Source: Staphylococcus rostri (GTDB taxonomy: Bacteria; Bacillota; Bacilli; Staphylococcales; Staphylococcaceae). From it: a stretch of 64,000 nucleotides of DNA. The notes under the pieces are model-generated. The model did no database searches and was not told where the DNA came from. It saw nothing but the letters and a program-made list of their open reading frames with translations. The stretch is taken from assembly GCF_002902145.1 (NCBI RefSeq), contig NZ_PPRF01000032.1:27116-91115 (forward strand), given 5' to 3'. Every line of letters starts with the position of its first letter. Position 1 is the stretch's first letter. A program made the position numbers and the translations under genes. This document shows, one piece after another, positions 1 to 9,617 of this stretch.

Positions 1-27
1 GGACATCGTTGCAAGTCTCATATCTCA

Positions 28-1458
28 TCACTCCTTCAACTGTTCTAACGTACGATTTAACATCACATCTTCTTCAGATGCTTTTTTAACAAGTTGTTCG
101 GTCATTTTTTGATTTGTTTCGCGGTTAAATGTACCGTCATTTTCTAATTTGTTATCTGCTTGAAATGATTGTATCGCACTTTCAAGTGTCGTATCAAAAT
201 TTTCGTTAATTTGACCGACATTGTAGCCTAGTGCATCTAAACCAATTTTAACAGACTTAATATATTTAGATTGGTCGCCAACTTTAAACGTTTTATCAGA
301 AGGAATGACCGTCATATTTTCATACGCAGCACCTTCTACTTTGACGTCCGGTTGAATGCCTTTACCATGAATATAATGCCCATCTGGTGTGAGCCATTTC
401 ATTTCTGTAAATTTAAGTAATGAACCGTCACTAAATTCGCGTGTCGTTTGAACGATCCCTTTACCAAATGATTTTTGCCCATATACTTTGGCAATGTGAT
501 GGTCTTTAAGTGCTCCTGTAAATACTTCAGATGCACTTGCAGAACCTTCATTTATTAGGATTGCGACATTTAGGTCTTTAATGCCTTTAAGTGGTGCTTG
601 ATCTGTTCGAATGGCTTGTCTATCTTTACCTTTTTCTAGTTGGACGACCGTTTCATTTTGGTCGACAAAGAGGTTTGCCATTTTGACAGCTTCATCGAGT
701 AACCCACCTGGATTATTGCGTAAGTCGATTAACAGATTTTTAGCCCCTTGTCGCTGTGCTTTTTCAATGGCTGTTTTTAATTCATTGGCTGTACCTTCTT
801 GGAATTTATTCACTTTAAAGACATGCGTATTTCCATGTTTTTCATGTTTTACACTGTCGACGTGAATGGTATCGCGTGTGACGGTGAAGTCTTTAAGTTC
901 GCCACCACGTTTAATGGTTAACTTAACTTTTGAACCTTTTTTACCGCGCACTTCTTTAACTATTTCGTTGAGTTGTTTGCCTTTCACTTTATGACCATCA
1001 ACCGCAATTAATTCATCTTTTGGTTGAATACCTGCTTTTTCAGCCGGAGCATCTTTAATTGGACTCGCAATATAAATGTGTTCATCCTTTTGTTCCATTT
1101 CTGCACCGATACCAACAAAGTCACCTGAAACATCTTCATTGAATGTTTCCGTTTCTTCTTTCGTCATATACTCCGTGTAAGGGTCGTTTAAGCTCTTTGT
1201 CATACCTTTAATCGCGTCATTAAGTAAAGCGTCTTTGTCTGTATTTTTATAATAATCTGTGGCAATCACTTTATATACATCGCCCAATTTTTCAGCATTT
1301 TTATCAATCGTTGGGTCTGTCGTACTATGTTTCCAGAACCACATACCCAAAATAATAAATAAAGCCGTTAAGATGATTGTTAAAATAATACTAACAACAA
1401 AATGTTTAAGCGGAATATATTTAGGTGTGCCGGATTTTTTTGAATGATTCTTTTTCAT
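28..1458 (-). CDS. ctpA: CtpA-like carboxy-terminal processing protease (S41 family)
   Basis: Membrane-anchored serine protease of the S41/CtpA family, which trims or degrades extracytoplasmic proteins. In order: a basic N-terminus, one transmembrane segment at about residues 20-42, a PDZ domain near 100-190, the S41 catalytic core with the Ser of NEGSASASE (about residue 308) and the Lys of GQKSFGKG (about 331), and a C-terminal peptidoglycan-binding-like domain at about 395-455. Its 476 aa is close to staphylococcal CtpA. GGGAG stands eight bases before the ATG. It is the last gene of the yozE-crr-msr cluster but lies 299 bp away, past a terminator, so it is probably transcribed separately. 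Confidence 0.95.
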   Translation of the reverse strand: MKKNHSKKSGTPKYIPLKHFVVSIILTIILTALFIILGMWFWKHSTTDPTIDKNAEKLGDVYKVIATDYYKNTDKDALLNDAIKGMTKSLNDPYTEYMTKEETETFNEDVSGDFVGIGAEMEQKDEHIYIASPIKDAPAEKAGIQPKDELIAVDGHKVKGKQLNEIVKEVRGKKGSKVKLTIKRGGELKDFTVTRDTIHVDSVKHEKHGNTHVFKVNKFQEGTANELKTAIEKAQRQGAKNLLIDLRNNPGGLLDEAVKMANLFVDQNETVVQLEKGKDRQAIRTDQAPLKGIKDLNVAILINEGSASASEVFTGALKDHHIAKVYGQKSFGKGIVQTTREFSDGSLLKFTEMKWLTPDGHYIHGKGIQPDVKVEGAAYENMTVIPSDKTFKVGDQSKYIKSVKIGLDALGYNVGQINENFDTTLESAIQSFQADNKLENDGTFNRETNQKMTEQLVKKASEEDVMLNRTLEQLKE

Positions 1459-1500
1459 CTTACAGCTCCCTATTTATATCAAAGTTTAAATTTCTGGTGA

Positions 1501-1541
1501 TGGGATAACGAAGTCTTTGCTAACGTATGAGATTTCTGATC
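1501..1541 (+). repeat. Degenerate copy of interspersed hairpin module 1
   Basis: The segment around GGGATAACGAAGTCTTTGC and ATGAGATTTCTGATC matches the hairpin half of the ~115-bp element seen complete at 39578-39693, with several mismatches. It lies upstream of ctpA in a gene-free stretch and is followed at 1602 by a copy of the other module. Confidence 0.5.
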
Positions 1542-1601
1542 TTTAATAGAGATTATCTTTATGCTTACCCTATTGCATTTACTGGTTCGTTTATAATTAG
1601 T

Positions 1602-1656
1602 GGCAGTAGCTGACTGATGTCTGACTTCGCCCTTGGCTTGTCACACATCTAGTCAT
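1602..1656 (+). repeat. Partial copy of interspersed element, module 2
   Basis: Begins GGCAGTAGCTGACTGATGTC and continues through TTGTCACACATCTAGTCA, nearly identical to the first half of the element at 39578. The hairpin half does not follow directly, so this copy looks rearranged. With the piece at 1501 it fills most of the 299-bp gap between ctpA and yozE. Confidence 0.7.
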
Positions 1657-1669
1657 TCTTAATTTTGCC

Positions 1670-1710
1670 CAAAAAAGGTTGAGATATGTCGTCCCAACCT
1701 TTAAATTAAT
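1670..1710 (-). terminator. Rho-independent terminator of the msrAB-crr-yozE unit
   Basis: On the minus strand AAAGGTTG and CAACCTTT form a stem, extended by GAC/GTC pairs, followed by TTTTTT. It lies about 50 bp past the yozE stop. Confidence 0.75.
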
Positions 1711-1757
1711 CTATTTGTGATGTGTCCAGAACTATGGGTTGTGCCCTTCGATAGTCT

Positions 1758-1979
1758 CTAGAATTGAAGCCATTCTTGATATTCTTCAAAAAGTTCATCG
1801 AATACGGATAATGGCAACGTATAATTCCCTTCTGTTTCAATATAATCTGACAGTTGATCGAAGTCGGATTCATACTTAGGGAAATCTAAGTCTTGAAAAA
1901 TCATTTCTGCAAATTCGCCTTTGTCATCACGTCTACCTCTAACGGTCAAAGCAAATTGGTAAAAAGATGCATCTTTCAT
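1758..1979 (-). CDS. yozE: YozE family protein (UPF0346)
   Basis: Small acidic protein of 73 aa matching the YozE/UPF0346 family by length, sequence and place next to crr. No molecular function is established. Its ATG overlaps the crr stop by one base (TAATG), which implies translational coupling and co-transcription with crr. No signal peptide or membrane segment. Confidence 0.9.
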   Translation of the reverse strand: MKDASFYQFALTVRGRRDDKGEFAEMIFQDLDFPKYESDFDQLSDYIETEGNYTLPLSVFDELFEEYQEWLQF

Positions 1980-2482
1980 TATTTAACTGTCACATCAACA
2001 ACAAGTGTTTGTCCTTTTGTTAACGCTGGTTCTTCATGAATTTCGTGTGTATCAACTTGTTCAGCAAAGTTTGTCATAATGACTGGTGAAATAATAGATT
2101 TTGCATTTTGGTTAATATAATCCAAGTCGAATGTAACGAGGTCATCGCCGACTGAAACGCGGTCGCCACTTTCAACAAGTGTTTCAAAACCTTCACCGTT
2201 TAATTGAACAGTATCTAAACCGATGTGAACAAGCACTTCTAAGCCGTTATCAGCTTTAAGACCGATTGCATGTTTTGTTGGGAATACGTTATCAACAACG
2301 CCATCGATTGGTGATACAACTTTGCCTTCTGTTGGTTTAACACCGAAACCGTCGCCCATCATTTTTTGAGCAAAAACTGGATCTGGAATATCTTCAACTT
2401 TTACATATTCACCTGTCATAGGTGCGTAAATTTTAATATCTTTACTTGCTTCATTGCCTTTACCAAATAATTTCTTAAACAT
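1979..2482 (-). CDS. crr: PTS glucose-type EIIA component
   Basis: Soluble phosphocarrier of the phosphotransferase system: it takes phosphate from HPr and passes it to a sugar-specific IIB domain. The EIIA(Glc) fold is recognisable from VSPIDG, the FPTKHAIGL segment and the phosphorylatable His in [10 protein letters not shown]. The frame extends three codons further to a GTG, but that GTG is part of the AGGAG(TG) ribosome-binding site, so the ATG at 2482 is chosen, giving 167 aa and the usual start MFKKLFG. It lies between msrAB and yozE in one unit and is free-standing, so it must serve EII proteins encoded elsewhere. Confidence 0.93.
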   Translation of the reverse strand: MFKKLFGKGNEASKDIKIYAPMTGEYVKVEDIPDPVFAQKMMGDGFGVKPTEGKVVSPIDGVVDNVFPTKHAIGLKADNGLEVLVHIGLDTVQLNGEGFETLVESGDRVSVGDDLVTFDLDYINQNAKSIISPVIMTNFAEQVDTHEIHEEPALTKGQTLVVDVTVK

Positions 2483-2497
2483 ATGGTTCACTCCTCT

Positions 2498-3448
2498 TTA
2501 TTTATCAAACAATCTCACGAATTCGCCGTAGCCAAGTTGTTCGAGTTTTTCATATGGGATAAATTGAATTGCTGCAGAATTGATACAGTAGCGCAGACCA
2601 CCGAGTTCTTTAGGGCCATCGTTAAATACATGACCGAGGTGACTGTTACTACCTTCTGAGCGGACTTCTGTACGAATCATGCCAAAAGACTTATCGACGA
2701 GTTCAATGATTTCTTGATCATCGATAGCTTTTGAAAAGCTTGGCCAGCCGCAATCTGACTGGAACTTATCTTCTGAAGTAAACAACGGCTTGCCTGATAA
2801 TTTATCGACATAGATGCCTTTGTCATAGTGATTCCAATATTCATTTTCGAATGGTGGTTCTGTGCCGTCTTGTTGTGTGACAAGATATTCAAGATCAGTT
2901 AATTCTGATTTATCTTTTTTAATCATTGTGTGTCCCCCCCAGTGTGCTTCGATAAATGCTTTTCTGCCAGAGCCTTTTTGATATTGTGCATAATGTGCTG
3001 GGTTTTTAAGATAATAATCCTGATGATATGTTTCTGCAGGATAGAAGTTCTTATAAGGCTCTACAGGTGTTACGATCGGTTTATCAAAAATACCTTGATC
3101 ATCTAGTTTTTTAATTTTATCTAATGCAGTTTGTTGTTGTTCTGTGTCGTGATAAAAAATTACAGGACGATAACTGTCGCCTCTATCAAAAAATTGACCA
3201 TTTTTATCAGTTGGGTCGAAAGTTTTGAAATAAATATCTAAAATCTCTTCATAGGAAATTACTGCTGGATCGTACGTGATCTGAACAGCTTCAACATGAC
3301 CTGTTGTATTCGTACATACTTGTTCATACGTTGGGTTTTCTACTGTTCCACCACTGTATCCTGACACAATGCCTTCAATGCCATCAAATGATGTAAAAGG
3401 CTTAACAAGACACCAGAAACAACCACCTGCAAGTGTTGCGAAAGCCAT
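2498..3448 (-). CDS. msrAB: Methionine sulfoxide reductase MsrA-MsrB in one frame
   Basis: Repairs both methionine-sulfoxide epimers in the cytoplasm. Residues 1 to about 174 are MsrA (catalytic GGCFWC motif near the N-terminus); the last 142 residues are MsrB (CGWPSF, RTEVRS, and the catalytic Cys of RYCINSAA). In S. aureus the two are separate adjacent genes. Here they are joined through a run of seven Gs (2934-2940 on the plus strand as Cs); with six Gs MsrA would end six codons into an ATGA overlap with the MsrB ATG at 2926. The start is the second ATG, seven bases after AGGAGG. The fusion may be real, slippage-dependent, or a sequencing error. Confidence 0.9.
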   Translation of the reverse strand: MAFATLAGGCFWCLVKPFTSFDGIEGIVSGYSGGTVENPTYEQVCTNTTGHVEAVQITYDPAVISYEEILDIYFKTFDPTDKNGQFFDRGDSYRPVIFYHDTEQQQTALDKIKKLDDQGIFDKPIVTPVEPYKNFYPAETYHQDYYLKNPAHYAQYQKGSGRKAFIEAHWGGHTMIKKDKSELTDLEYLVTQQDGTEPPFENEYWNHYDKGIYVDKLSGKPLFTSEDKFQSDCGWPSFSKAIDDQEIIELVDKSFGMIRTEVRSEGSNSHLGHVFNDGPKELGGLRYCINSAAIQFIPYEKLEQLGYGEFVRLFDK

Positions 3449-3470
3449 AGTCATACCTCCTTATTCGGTA

Positions 3471-4319
3471 TTAGTACGTTCCTTCTTTTAAGAGAATAAG
3501 TCCAATTGCACCTGTACCTGTATGTGTAGAAATTACAGGTGATGTGTGACCTAATTGGAAACTACCGATATTGAATGTTTCATCAAGTTTTTCTTTAAAC
3601 TTGTGCATGAAGCCTTCAGCGTCAGCATGTGAAATGCCGACAGCTTCCACTTTATCATTACCAACGAATGGTTTAAGATCGCTGATGATTTGTTTGATAC
3701 ATGCGCCTTGTGTACGGACGTTATGAATCATTTCGAGCTTACCGTCAACGACTTCACCGATTGGTTTAATCTTCATGAGGTTACCCATAATACCCTTTGC
3801 TTTACTAATACGGCCACCTTTAATCAGTTGATCGAGTTGACCGATAATCACAAATAACTTGATATTTTTCTGTACTTTCTCAAGTTTTTTCACGATTTCT
3901 TCAGTTGGGATACCTTCTTCAATCCACTTCACTAAATATTGAATTTGATATGCAAGTCCCCATGAAATAGATTTTGAATCGATGACAGTAATTTTGCCGT
4001 CGACCATTTCGCTGGCTTGACGCGCAGTATGAACAGTACCGCTAAGTCCTGATGTTAAGTGAATACTAATGATTTCAACATCATCTTTCATTAATTCTTC
4101 ATATTTTTCAACAAATTGTCCAAGTGCTGGTTGACTTGTTTTTAAATCATGGTTACCTTCAGCTAAATATTTGATATATTCTTCTGACGACATGTCAATT
4201 TGGTCTACATATGATTTACCATCAATTGTAACGCTCAATGGAATGACATGAATGCCATGTTTTTCAAAAAATGACGGATCTAAATCCGATGTTGAATCTG
4301 TAACAATAATACGCTGCAT
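3471..4319 (-). CDS. fakB2: DegV family fatty-acid-binding protein FakB2
   Basis: DegV-fold protein of 282 aa that holds a fatty acid while the kinase FakA phosphorylates it, delivering acyl-phosphate to phospholipid synthesis. DegV hallmarks are the N-terminal VTDSTSDL, the STDSTS-like turn, GLSGT in the middle and HTGTGAIG near the C-terminus. The place between dfrA and msrA is that of FakB2 in S. aureus, which supports the paralogue choice over FakB1. GGAGG precedes the ATG. It is followed closely by msrAB (22 bp) and preceded by dfrA (17 bp), probably one transcript. Confidence 0.9.
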   Translation of the reverse strand: MQRIIVTDSTSDLDPSFFEKHGIHVIPLSVTIDGKSYVDQIDMSSEEYIKYLAEGNHDLKTSQPALGQFVEKYEELMKDDVEIISIHLTSGLSGTVHTARQASEMVDGKITVIDSKSISWGLAYQIQYLVKWIEEGIPTEEIVKKLEKVQKNIKLFVIIGQLDQLIKGGRISKAKGIMGNLMKIKPIGEVVDGKLEMIHNVRTQGACIKQIISDLKPFVGNDKVEAVGISHADAEGFMHKFKEKLDETFNIGSFQLGHTSPVISTHTGTGAIGLILLKEGTY

Positions 4320-4336
4320 AGTGTATAGCCTCCAGT

Positions 4337-4831
<495 letters not shown>

Positions 4832-5785
4832 TTATACCGCGATGGGTGCTTTGATAGTTGGATGCGACTCGTAGTTGATAATTTCTAAGTCTTCGTATTC
4901 AATGTCAAATATTGACTTATCTGAGTTTATACGTAATGTAGGTGGTTCAAAACTTGTACGTGCGAGCTGTGTTTGAACAGCATCGATATGATTGCTATAG
5001 ATGTGCGCATCACCGAATGTATGCACGAATTCGCCTACTTCCAAGCCACATTCTCTCGCAATTAGATGTGTCAACAAGCTATAACTTGCAATGTTAAATG
5101 GAACGCCTAAGAAGATGTCCGCACTGCGTTGGTATAACTGACAACTTAATTTATTATTTTCGACATAAAATTGAAATAGCGTATGACACGGTGGGAGCGC
5201 CATCGTATCAATTTCTGCAGGATTCCATGCGCTAATAATATGACGTCTTGAGTTTGGATATTGTTTGATTTGTTCAATAACTGTCTTGAGCTGGTCATAG
5301 TGTTTACCATCAGCACCAACCCAGTCACGCCATTGTTTCCCGTAAACATTGCCTAAATCTCCATGTTTTTCCATAAATGCATCATCGTGAAGAATGGCGT
5401 TTTTGAACTTTGCCATTTCTTCGTCATACACTGTTTTAAATTCTGGCTCATTGAGTGCACGATGCCCGAAATTTGTCATGTCAGGCCCTGAGTAGTCTGG
5501 GCTGTTTACGTATTTTTCAAATGCCCATTCATTCCAAATATTGTTGTTATATTGTAGTAAGTATCTTAAGTTGGTATCGCCACGAATAAACCAAATGAGT
5601 TCAGTTGCTATAAGTTTAAACGATACTTTTTTAGTCGTTAGTAGTGGAAACCCTTTAGATAAATCAAAGCGCAATTGATGACCAAATTTTGAAATGGTAC
5701 CAGTTGCTGTACGGTCATCACGTTGATTGCCAATTTTTAATATTTCAGCACATAAATCATGATATGCCGTATCAAATGGATTCAT
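4832..5785 (-). CDS. thyA: Thymidylate synthase
   Basis: Makes dTMP from dUMP with methylene-tetrahydrofolate as methyl donor and reductant. The catalytic Cys lies in [13 protein letters not shown]; the dUMP-binding QRSADIFLG and DRTATGT segments are intact, and the long form (317 aa) is that of staphylococcal ThyA. The ATG at 5785 is chosen because the GTG three codons upstream belongs to AGAGGTG, the ribosome-binding site. First gene of the thyA-dfrA-fakB2 group. Confidence 0.96.
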   Translation of the reverse strand: MNPFDTAYHDLCAEILKIGNQRDDRTATGTISKFGHQLRFDLSKGFPLLTTKKVSFKLIATELIWFIRGDTNLRYLLQYNNNIWNEWAFEKYVNSPDYSGPDMTNFGHRALNEPEFKTVYDEEMAKFKNAILHDDAFMEKHGDLGNVYGKQWRDWVGADGKHYDQLKTVIEQIKQYPNSRRHIISAWNPAEIDTMALPPCHTLFQFYVENNKLSCQLYQRSADIFLGVPFNIASYSLLTHLIARECGLEVGEFVHTFGDAHIYSNHIDAVQTQLARTSFEPPTLRINSDKSIFDIEYEDLEIINYESHPTIKAPIAV

Positions 5786-5849
5786 GACGCTCACCTCTTT
5801 CCTTTACCCTCTATAATAGACGATTTTTAAGCATTTGAAAAATAATAAA

Positions 5850-5887
5850 CAAATGCTGGGTGCAAAGTACCATTTGCCCCAGCATTG
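5850..5887 (-). terminator. Terminator after brxA
   Basis: AATGCTGGG(G)CAAA pairs with TTTGCACCCAGCATT on the minus strand, about 14 bp of stem around a six-base loop, then a T-rich tract. It lies between the brxA stop and thyA. Confidence 0.75.
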
Positions 5888-5895
5888 TACGATTC

Positions 5896-6330
5896 TTAAC
5901 AGTGTGTATCAAACGCCTCTTTGATATCCATTGCTAAATCATTAATATCTCTGCCTTCAATATGCTCACGTGGTGTGAAGTGTACAAGTTGTTGTCCTTT
6001 AAAAAGTGCAAATGATGGACTTGAAGGTACTTGTTGAATATAGTTGCGCATTGTTTCAGTCGCTTCTTTATCTTGGCCAGCAAAAACAGTCACTTTATGG
6101 TCTGGCTTTTTGTCGTTTTGTTCAGCAACAGCAACGGCGGCTGGACGTGCTAAGCCTGCCGCACATCCGCAAGTTGAGTTAATAACAACAAATGTCGTTT
6201 CGTCGTCATGACGTCCGTCCATATATTCAGTTACAGCTTCTGATGTTTCTAAGCTTATAAAACCATTTTGTGTTAATTCACCGCGCATTTGTGCTGCTAA
6301 TTCTTTCATATATGCATCATAAGCATTCAT
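5896..6330 (-). CDS. brxA: Bacilliredoxin BrxA (YphP/YqiW family)
   Basis: Thioredoxin-fold protein that removes bacillithiol from S-bacillithiolated proteins in the cytoplasm. The family's CGC active site is seen in [13 protein letters not shown] at about residues 52-54. Length (144 aa) is standard. Its place beside thyA matches BrxA of S. aureus. It works with bacillithiol (bshA at 30.5 kb) and the disulfide reductase YpdA (50.5 kb), both in this window. A strong terminator follows and cvfC lies upstream, 57 bp away. Confidence 0.93.
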   Translation of the reverse strand: MNAYDAYMKELAAQMRGELTQNGFISLETSEAVTEYMDGRHDDETTFVVINSTCGCAAGLARPAAVAVAEQNDKKPDHKVTVFAGQDKEATETMRNYIQQVPSSPSFALFKGQQLVHFTPREHIEGRDINDLAMDIKEAFDTHC

Positions 6331-6387
6331 GAGTGATTCGCTCCTTTGTATTCATGTTTGTGTATTCTTGAGTCATTATAACATCAT

Positions 6388-7506
6388 TTAGCGCGTACGA
6401 TTTGCAATTTGTTTCCAAACTGAACCTAACGCTGCTTCACCTTGTTCGATACGTGTGATGGCCATTTCAATTTGCATGCGTACTTCATATGCTGAATCGT
6501 CTTGATGTGCCTTCAAAGCAGCCAACTGTTCAGGACCGCCTTCATCGAATAAGAACATCGCCGCACGCCAACGGACAATTTTATGCGGGTCATCTAGCGC
6601 GCGTGACATCTCAGGCAACGCTTCTGCATAACCTAGGTCGCTCAGCGCATCGCCAGCTGCACGCCTCACTGCCGGACTTTTGTCTTTCAGGCCTTCATAC
6701 AAGTATGGCAAAGTGTCCTTACTTTCAATCATACTCAATAGTACGATGGCTTCACGTCGCAATTGTACTTTTTCTTCTCGTAAAGCATATGCCAACAATG
6801 GATAGTCATCTTCAGTTGGTTTTGGAAAAGCTGTAAGCATTCGTAAGCGTGCCTTCCAATCATCTGCTTGTTGGTATGTGTCTAAAGTAACGTGTTGGTA
6901 TTGTTTTTGTGGTATATGTGCTGATGTTGTTTGTTGTGCGCGTTCAACGAGTTGTTGTAGCTCACTTTCTGGATAAAGTGCATTTACTTGTTCTTCCACT
7001 TCATCCATGACTTCATCAAGCGATCCGTATCGAATACCTAAAGTATGCCATTTTCTTAAAAATACGACATTATCACCTGGTAATTGTGCAGCTGTCATAG
7101 CTTCCACAAAGCGATCATGTAGCTGACGACGTACTTCTTCAGTAGGTGTTGTTAATTTAATTTGGTAAGGAATCTCTTTAAATTTAAGTATTTCAGCTTT
7201 AATTTCCCCAAAATGTGTGTGGGCTTCAGCATTTTGTGATGTATCAACTTCTTCGCCATTAAGTGTTGCGGTAATTCGTGGCAACACATCTTCCCAGTCC
7301 GCTTTCGGCATTTTATCAACAGCTAAAAAGTCTAAAACATAAAAAATAGATTTTACGCCTTCAACTGCCAACAAATGATTAATAAACGTCGGTTGTGATT
7401 CGTTGATTTCTGTGTAAGTGGTTGATTGATTATCTTCACGCTTTTCCGAAATAACGATTTTCATCGTATTCGGGCTTGGCGTTGGTTCAATTTTAATAAT
7501 TTCCAT
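6388..7506 (-). CDS. cvfC: Conserved virulence factor C (CvfC), HEAT-repeat protein
   Basis: Cytoplasmic protein of 372 aa known in S. aureus as a factor affecting virulence; biochemical role unknown. An N-terminal Nfu/NifU-like scaffold domain ([13 protein letters not shown], residues 1-90) lacks the iron-sulfur Cys pair, and the C-terminal third carries HEAT-like repeats ([21 protein letters not shown] and the next two). A longer frame exists to 7596, but the ATG at 7506 fits the family start MEIIKIEP and has GGGGG eleven bases upstream. The next gene upstream, the small zinc-finger protein, is 29 bp away. Confidence 0.9.
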   Translation of the reverse strand: MEIIKIEPTPSPNTMKIVISEKREDNQSTTYTEINESQPTFINHLLAVEGVKSIFYVLDFLAVDKMPKADWEDVLPRITATLNGEEVDTSQNAEAHTHFGEIKAEILKFKEIPYQIKLTTPTEEVRRQLHDRFVEAMTAAQLPGDNVVFLRKWHTLGIRYGSLDEVMDEVEEQVNALYPESELQQLVERAQQTTSAHIPQKQYQHVTLDTYQQADDWKARLRMLTAFPKPTEDDYPLLAYALREEKVQLRREAIVLLSMIESKDTLPYLYEGLKDKSPAVRRAAGDALSDLGYAEALPEMSRALDDPHKIVRWRAAMFLFDEGGPEQLAALKAHQDDSAYEVRMQIEMAITRIEQGEAALGSVWKQIANRTR

Positions 7507-7535
7507 AATGCATTTTACCCCCGTTGTGCAATACG

Positions 7536-7721
7536 TTATTGCAACTGCTTCCCTAAGGCTTGGATACGTTGACCAATCGAGCATGAATGGATACAAAAAT
7601 GATGTGCAGCTGTTTTGCTTTCTTCTTTTCTTAAATGAGACTTAATTAAACATTGAGAACAATAGTCTGCCATCAATGAATCAATCGTTGCAATCGCCAC
7701 TCTTTTTTCTTCAGTTAACAT
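7536..7721 (-). CDS. Small zinc-finger protein (DUF2602-like)
   Basis: A 61-aa protein with CSQC and, further on, HHFCIHSC, an arrangement of Cys and His that would bind one zinc ion. Its family is found next to cvfC homologues in staphylococci; function unknown. The ATG at 7721 follows AGAGGTGAC at normal spacing; the upstream extension to 7760 has no ribosome-binding site. Divergent from queT, with about 180 bp of shared promoter region. Confidence 0.8.
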   Translation of the reverse strand: MLTEEKRVAIATIDSLMADYCSQCLIKSHLRKEESKTAAHHFCIHSCSIGQRIQALGKQLQ

Positions 7722-7810
7722 ATCTGTCACCTCTCTTTGATAGATTACATAAACATACATAATGGTAACATGATTTGACGTCGTGTTGAAATGTTTGACT
7801 CGATTTAATG

Positions 7811-7839
7811 TTGAATTTTTAATTTTGTTGTTCTATGAT
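7811..7839 (+). promoter_or_regulatory. Promoter of the preQ1 leader and transporter gene
   Basis: TTGAAT at 7811-7816 and TATGAT at 7834-7839, separated by 17 bp, a good sigma-A match. The expected start near 7846 lies about ten bases before the riboswitch stem. Confidence 0.6.
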
Positions 7840-7855
7840 AGATAAGTTGTTAAAC

Positions 7856-7894
7856 AGCGGTTTCTAAACACCCGCATTATCAAAATTTAGGAGG
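7856..7894 (+). promoter_or_regulatory. PreQ1 class I riboswitch
   Basis: Stem P1 is GCGG (7857-7860) with CCGC (7872-7875). The loop has the family motif CTAAACACCC. Loop bases CTAAA (7864-7868) are the exact complement of TTTAG (7886-7890), giving the H-type pseudoknot after an A-rich linker. TTTAG overlaps AGGAGG (7889-7894), the ribosome-binding site of the next gene, so ligand binding should block translation initiation. This fits the transporter downstream. Confidence 0.85.
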
Positions 7895-7900
7895 ATTTTT

Positions 7901-8602
7901 ATGTATAATGAATTTGTAGGCGTTATCGCCTTTTTAGTTACCTTCGTCATGATGGTATTGATGTTTCGCTTTTTCGGAAAGCAAGGTTTGTATGCATGGG
8001 TTGCTATGGGTACGATTATTGCGAACATTCAAGTATTAAAAACAGTAGATATTTTTACAATTTCTGCAACGTTAGGAAATGTGATGTTCGCATCAATTTA
8101 TTTAGCGACAGATATTTTGAATGATATTTATGGTAGAAAAGTTGCAAAAAAAGCTGTATGGCTTGGTTTTACATCAACACTTGTCATGATCATTGTGATG
8201 CAAGTGTCATTAGCTTTTACACCGAGTGAAGCGGATATCGCACAAGACGCGTTGAAGACGATTTTTGATGTCATTCCCCGTATTGCGATTGCATCAATTG
8301 TAGCGTATATTATCGGTCAACATATTGATGTCTTTATCTTCAATGCCATTAAGAAAGTATTCACTTCAGATCGTACGTTCTTTATTCGGGCATATGGAAG
8401 TACGACATTGAGTTCGATTATTGATACTGCCCTATTCGTATTAATCGCATTTTATGGTGGGCCACTACCAAATAATGTCATTTTAGAAATATTCATTACG
8501 ACATATTTATTAAAATTAGTTTCAACAATTTTCAATGTGCTGTTCGGATATTGGGCGAAATCAATGTATAAACGTGGCAAAGTCAATGATGACGATATTT
8601 AA
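7901..8602 (+). CDS. Queuosine precursor transporter (VUT/YhhQ family)
   Basis: Integral membrane protein of 233 aa with about six hydrophobic segments, of the vitamin-uptake-like YhhQ family that imports queuosine precursors such as preQ1 or preQ0. Family features include NMFASIYLATDILNDIYG and RAYGSTTLSSIIDT. The assignment is strengthened by the preQ1-I riboswitch in its leader. The cell would use the imported base for tRNA modification by Tgt. AGGAGG lies six bases before the ATG and inside the riboswitch pseudoknot. A terminator follows. Confidence 0.9.
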   Translation: MYNEFVGVIAFLVTFVMMVLMFRFFGKQGLYAWVAMGTIIANIQVLKTVDIFTISATLGNVMFASIYLATDILNDIYGRKVAKKAVWLGFTSTLVMIIVMQVSLAFTPSEADIAQDALKTIFDVIPRIAIASIVAYIIGQHIDVFIFNAIKKVFTSDRTFFIRAYGSTTLSSIIDTALFVLIAFYGGPLPNNVILEIFITTYLLKLVSTIFNVLFGYWAKSMYKRGKVNDDDI

Positions 8603-8612
8603 GAAATAATAC

Positions 8613-8683
8613 TAAAAGGTAGCTATAGAAAGTTATGAATGACAGAGAAATGTGATTCAGACTTGTTTAGCTGCCTTTTTTTA
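8613..8683 (+). terminator. Terminator after the queuosine transporter gene
   Basis: AAAGGTAGCTA pairs with TAGCTGCCTTT across a loop of about 45 bases, followed by a run of seven Ts. The long loop lowers certainty. Confidence 0.55.
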
Positions 8684-8703
8684 TATGTAAGGAGTAGCAT
8701 ATA

Positions 8704-9096
8704 ATGGCAAAAATTTACTTTGATGCAGCGACGAAAGGAAACCCTGGATTAAGTGCGTGTGGTGTTGTTATTGTAGATGAAACAACGCGTCATACGTATA
8801 CACAAGTTTTAGGAGAAATGGATAATCATAGCGCAGAATGGGAAGCGCTGATTTACGCCTTACAACAAGCAATACAGTTACAAGTACCTAATGCATTGAT
8901 TTACACAGATTCACAATTAATAGAAGATGCGGTCAACCGCAATTTTGTCAAAAACAAACATTTTAAGCCGTATTTAGAACAGTTCAATCAACAGGCAGAG
9001 ATGTTTGAATTATGTTTTGTAAAATGGGTACCGCGCGGACAAAATAAAGAAGCAAATCAGTTGGCGCAACAAACGCTTTATCAGGCAACGAAATAG
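8704..9096 (+). CDS. RNase H-like protein (RVT_3 type)
   Basis: A 130-aa single-domain protein with the RNase HI fold and its acidic residues: D in YFDAATKGNPG, E in HSAEWEAL and D in YTDSQLIEDAV. These would bind two metal ions to cut RNA in RNA-DNA hybrids. It lacks the basic handle of classical RNase HI and belongs to the short RnhA-like group common in Firmicutes; whether it is active in vivo is not shown. AAGGAG precedes the ATG. Confidence 0.88.
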   Translation: MAKIYFDAATKGNPGLSACGVVIVDETTRHTYTQVLGEMDNHSAEWEALIYALQQAIQLQVPNALIYTDSQLIEDAVNRNFVKNKHFKPYLEQFNQQAEMFELCFVKWVPRGQNKEANQLAQQTLYQATK

Positions 9097-9101
9097 TATG
9101 T

Positions 9102-9153
9102 AAAAAGAGACGGCACACGTTCATTGGATATGGAACGCATGTCGTCTCTTTTG
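9102..9153 (+). terminator. Terminator after the RNase H-like gene
   Basis: AAAAGAGACG and CGTCTCTTTT (with one offset base) form a stem of about ten pairs around a 27-base loop, ending in T-rich sequence. Confidence 0.7.
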
Positions 9154-9558
9154 CTTATTGCTCGGTTCTTAATTATGTCTTTTACAATTACTGTACTATC
9201 GTTTCTTGATTGCTCGCTTGCCAAGGCGTTTCACTTCAACTAATTTTGGGAGCACTACAGAAATCTAATGTTTTAACAAAGATTTCGTTGTAGTGCCCCA
9301 GCAAGGCTGAGTAGATGTGTGAGAAGTCAAAGGGTGTAGTCAGACATCACTTAGCTACTGCCAGCTTTGTATTTGTACTTTTAAAGCTTATCTTAATTAT
9401 GGATTTTCCGTTAGGCTTGTTGCCATAGGCGTCTCGCAATCGAAACGATCTAAGCGTTAGTTTAAAAGTTATACACCCTATCTTAGAATCTACAAAACGG
9501 TGTTTGGTGTGTATTTACACAACGCTTTTAATTAAATTTAAATTGTTTTCTTATGTAT
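9154..9558. other. Gene-free stretch carrying an interspersed element
   Basis: No credible reading frame. It lies between convergent genes and holds the full-length repeat at 9248-9363. The rest is AT-rich sequence in which I see nothing more. Confidence 0.6.
9248..9363 (-). repeat. Full copy of the ~115-bp interspersed hairpin element (reverse)
   Basis: Read on the minus strand this is the same element as 39578-39693: GGCAGTAGC... TGATGTCTGACTAC ... CTCAGCCTTGC, then the hairpin half GGGGCACTACAACGAAATC ... AGATTTCTGTAGTGCTCCC. Length is the same to within a base and I estimate over 80% identity by eye. Confidence 0.8.
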
Positions 9559-9601
9559 TAAAAAAGGCGGAATGGCTTAATTGTGCCATCCCGCCTTTTA
9601 A
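9559..9601 (-). terminator. Terminator after ypcP
   Basis: AAAAGGCGGGATGGC pairs with GCCATTCCGCCTTTT on the minus strand (one mismatch), followed by more Ts. Because both sides are A/T-flanked it may act in both directions. Confidence 0.85.
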
Positions 9602-9617
9602 GGCTATAGAATACGAT

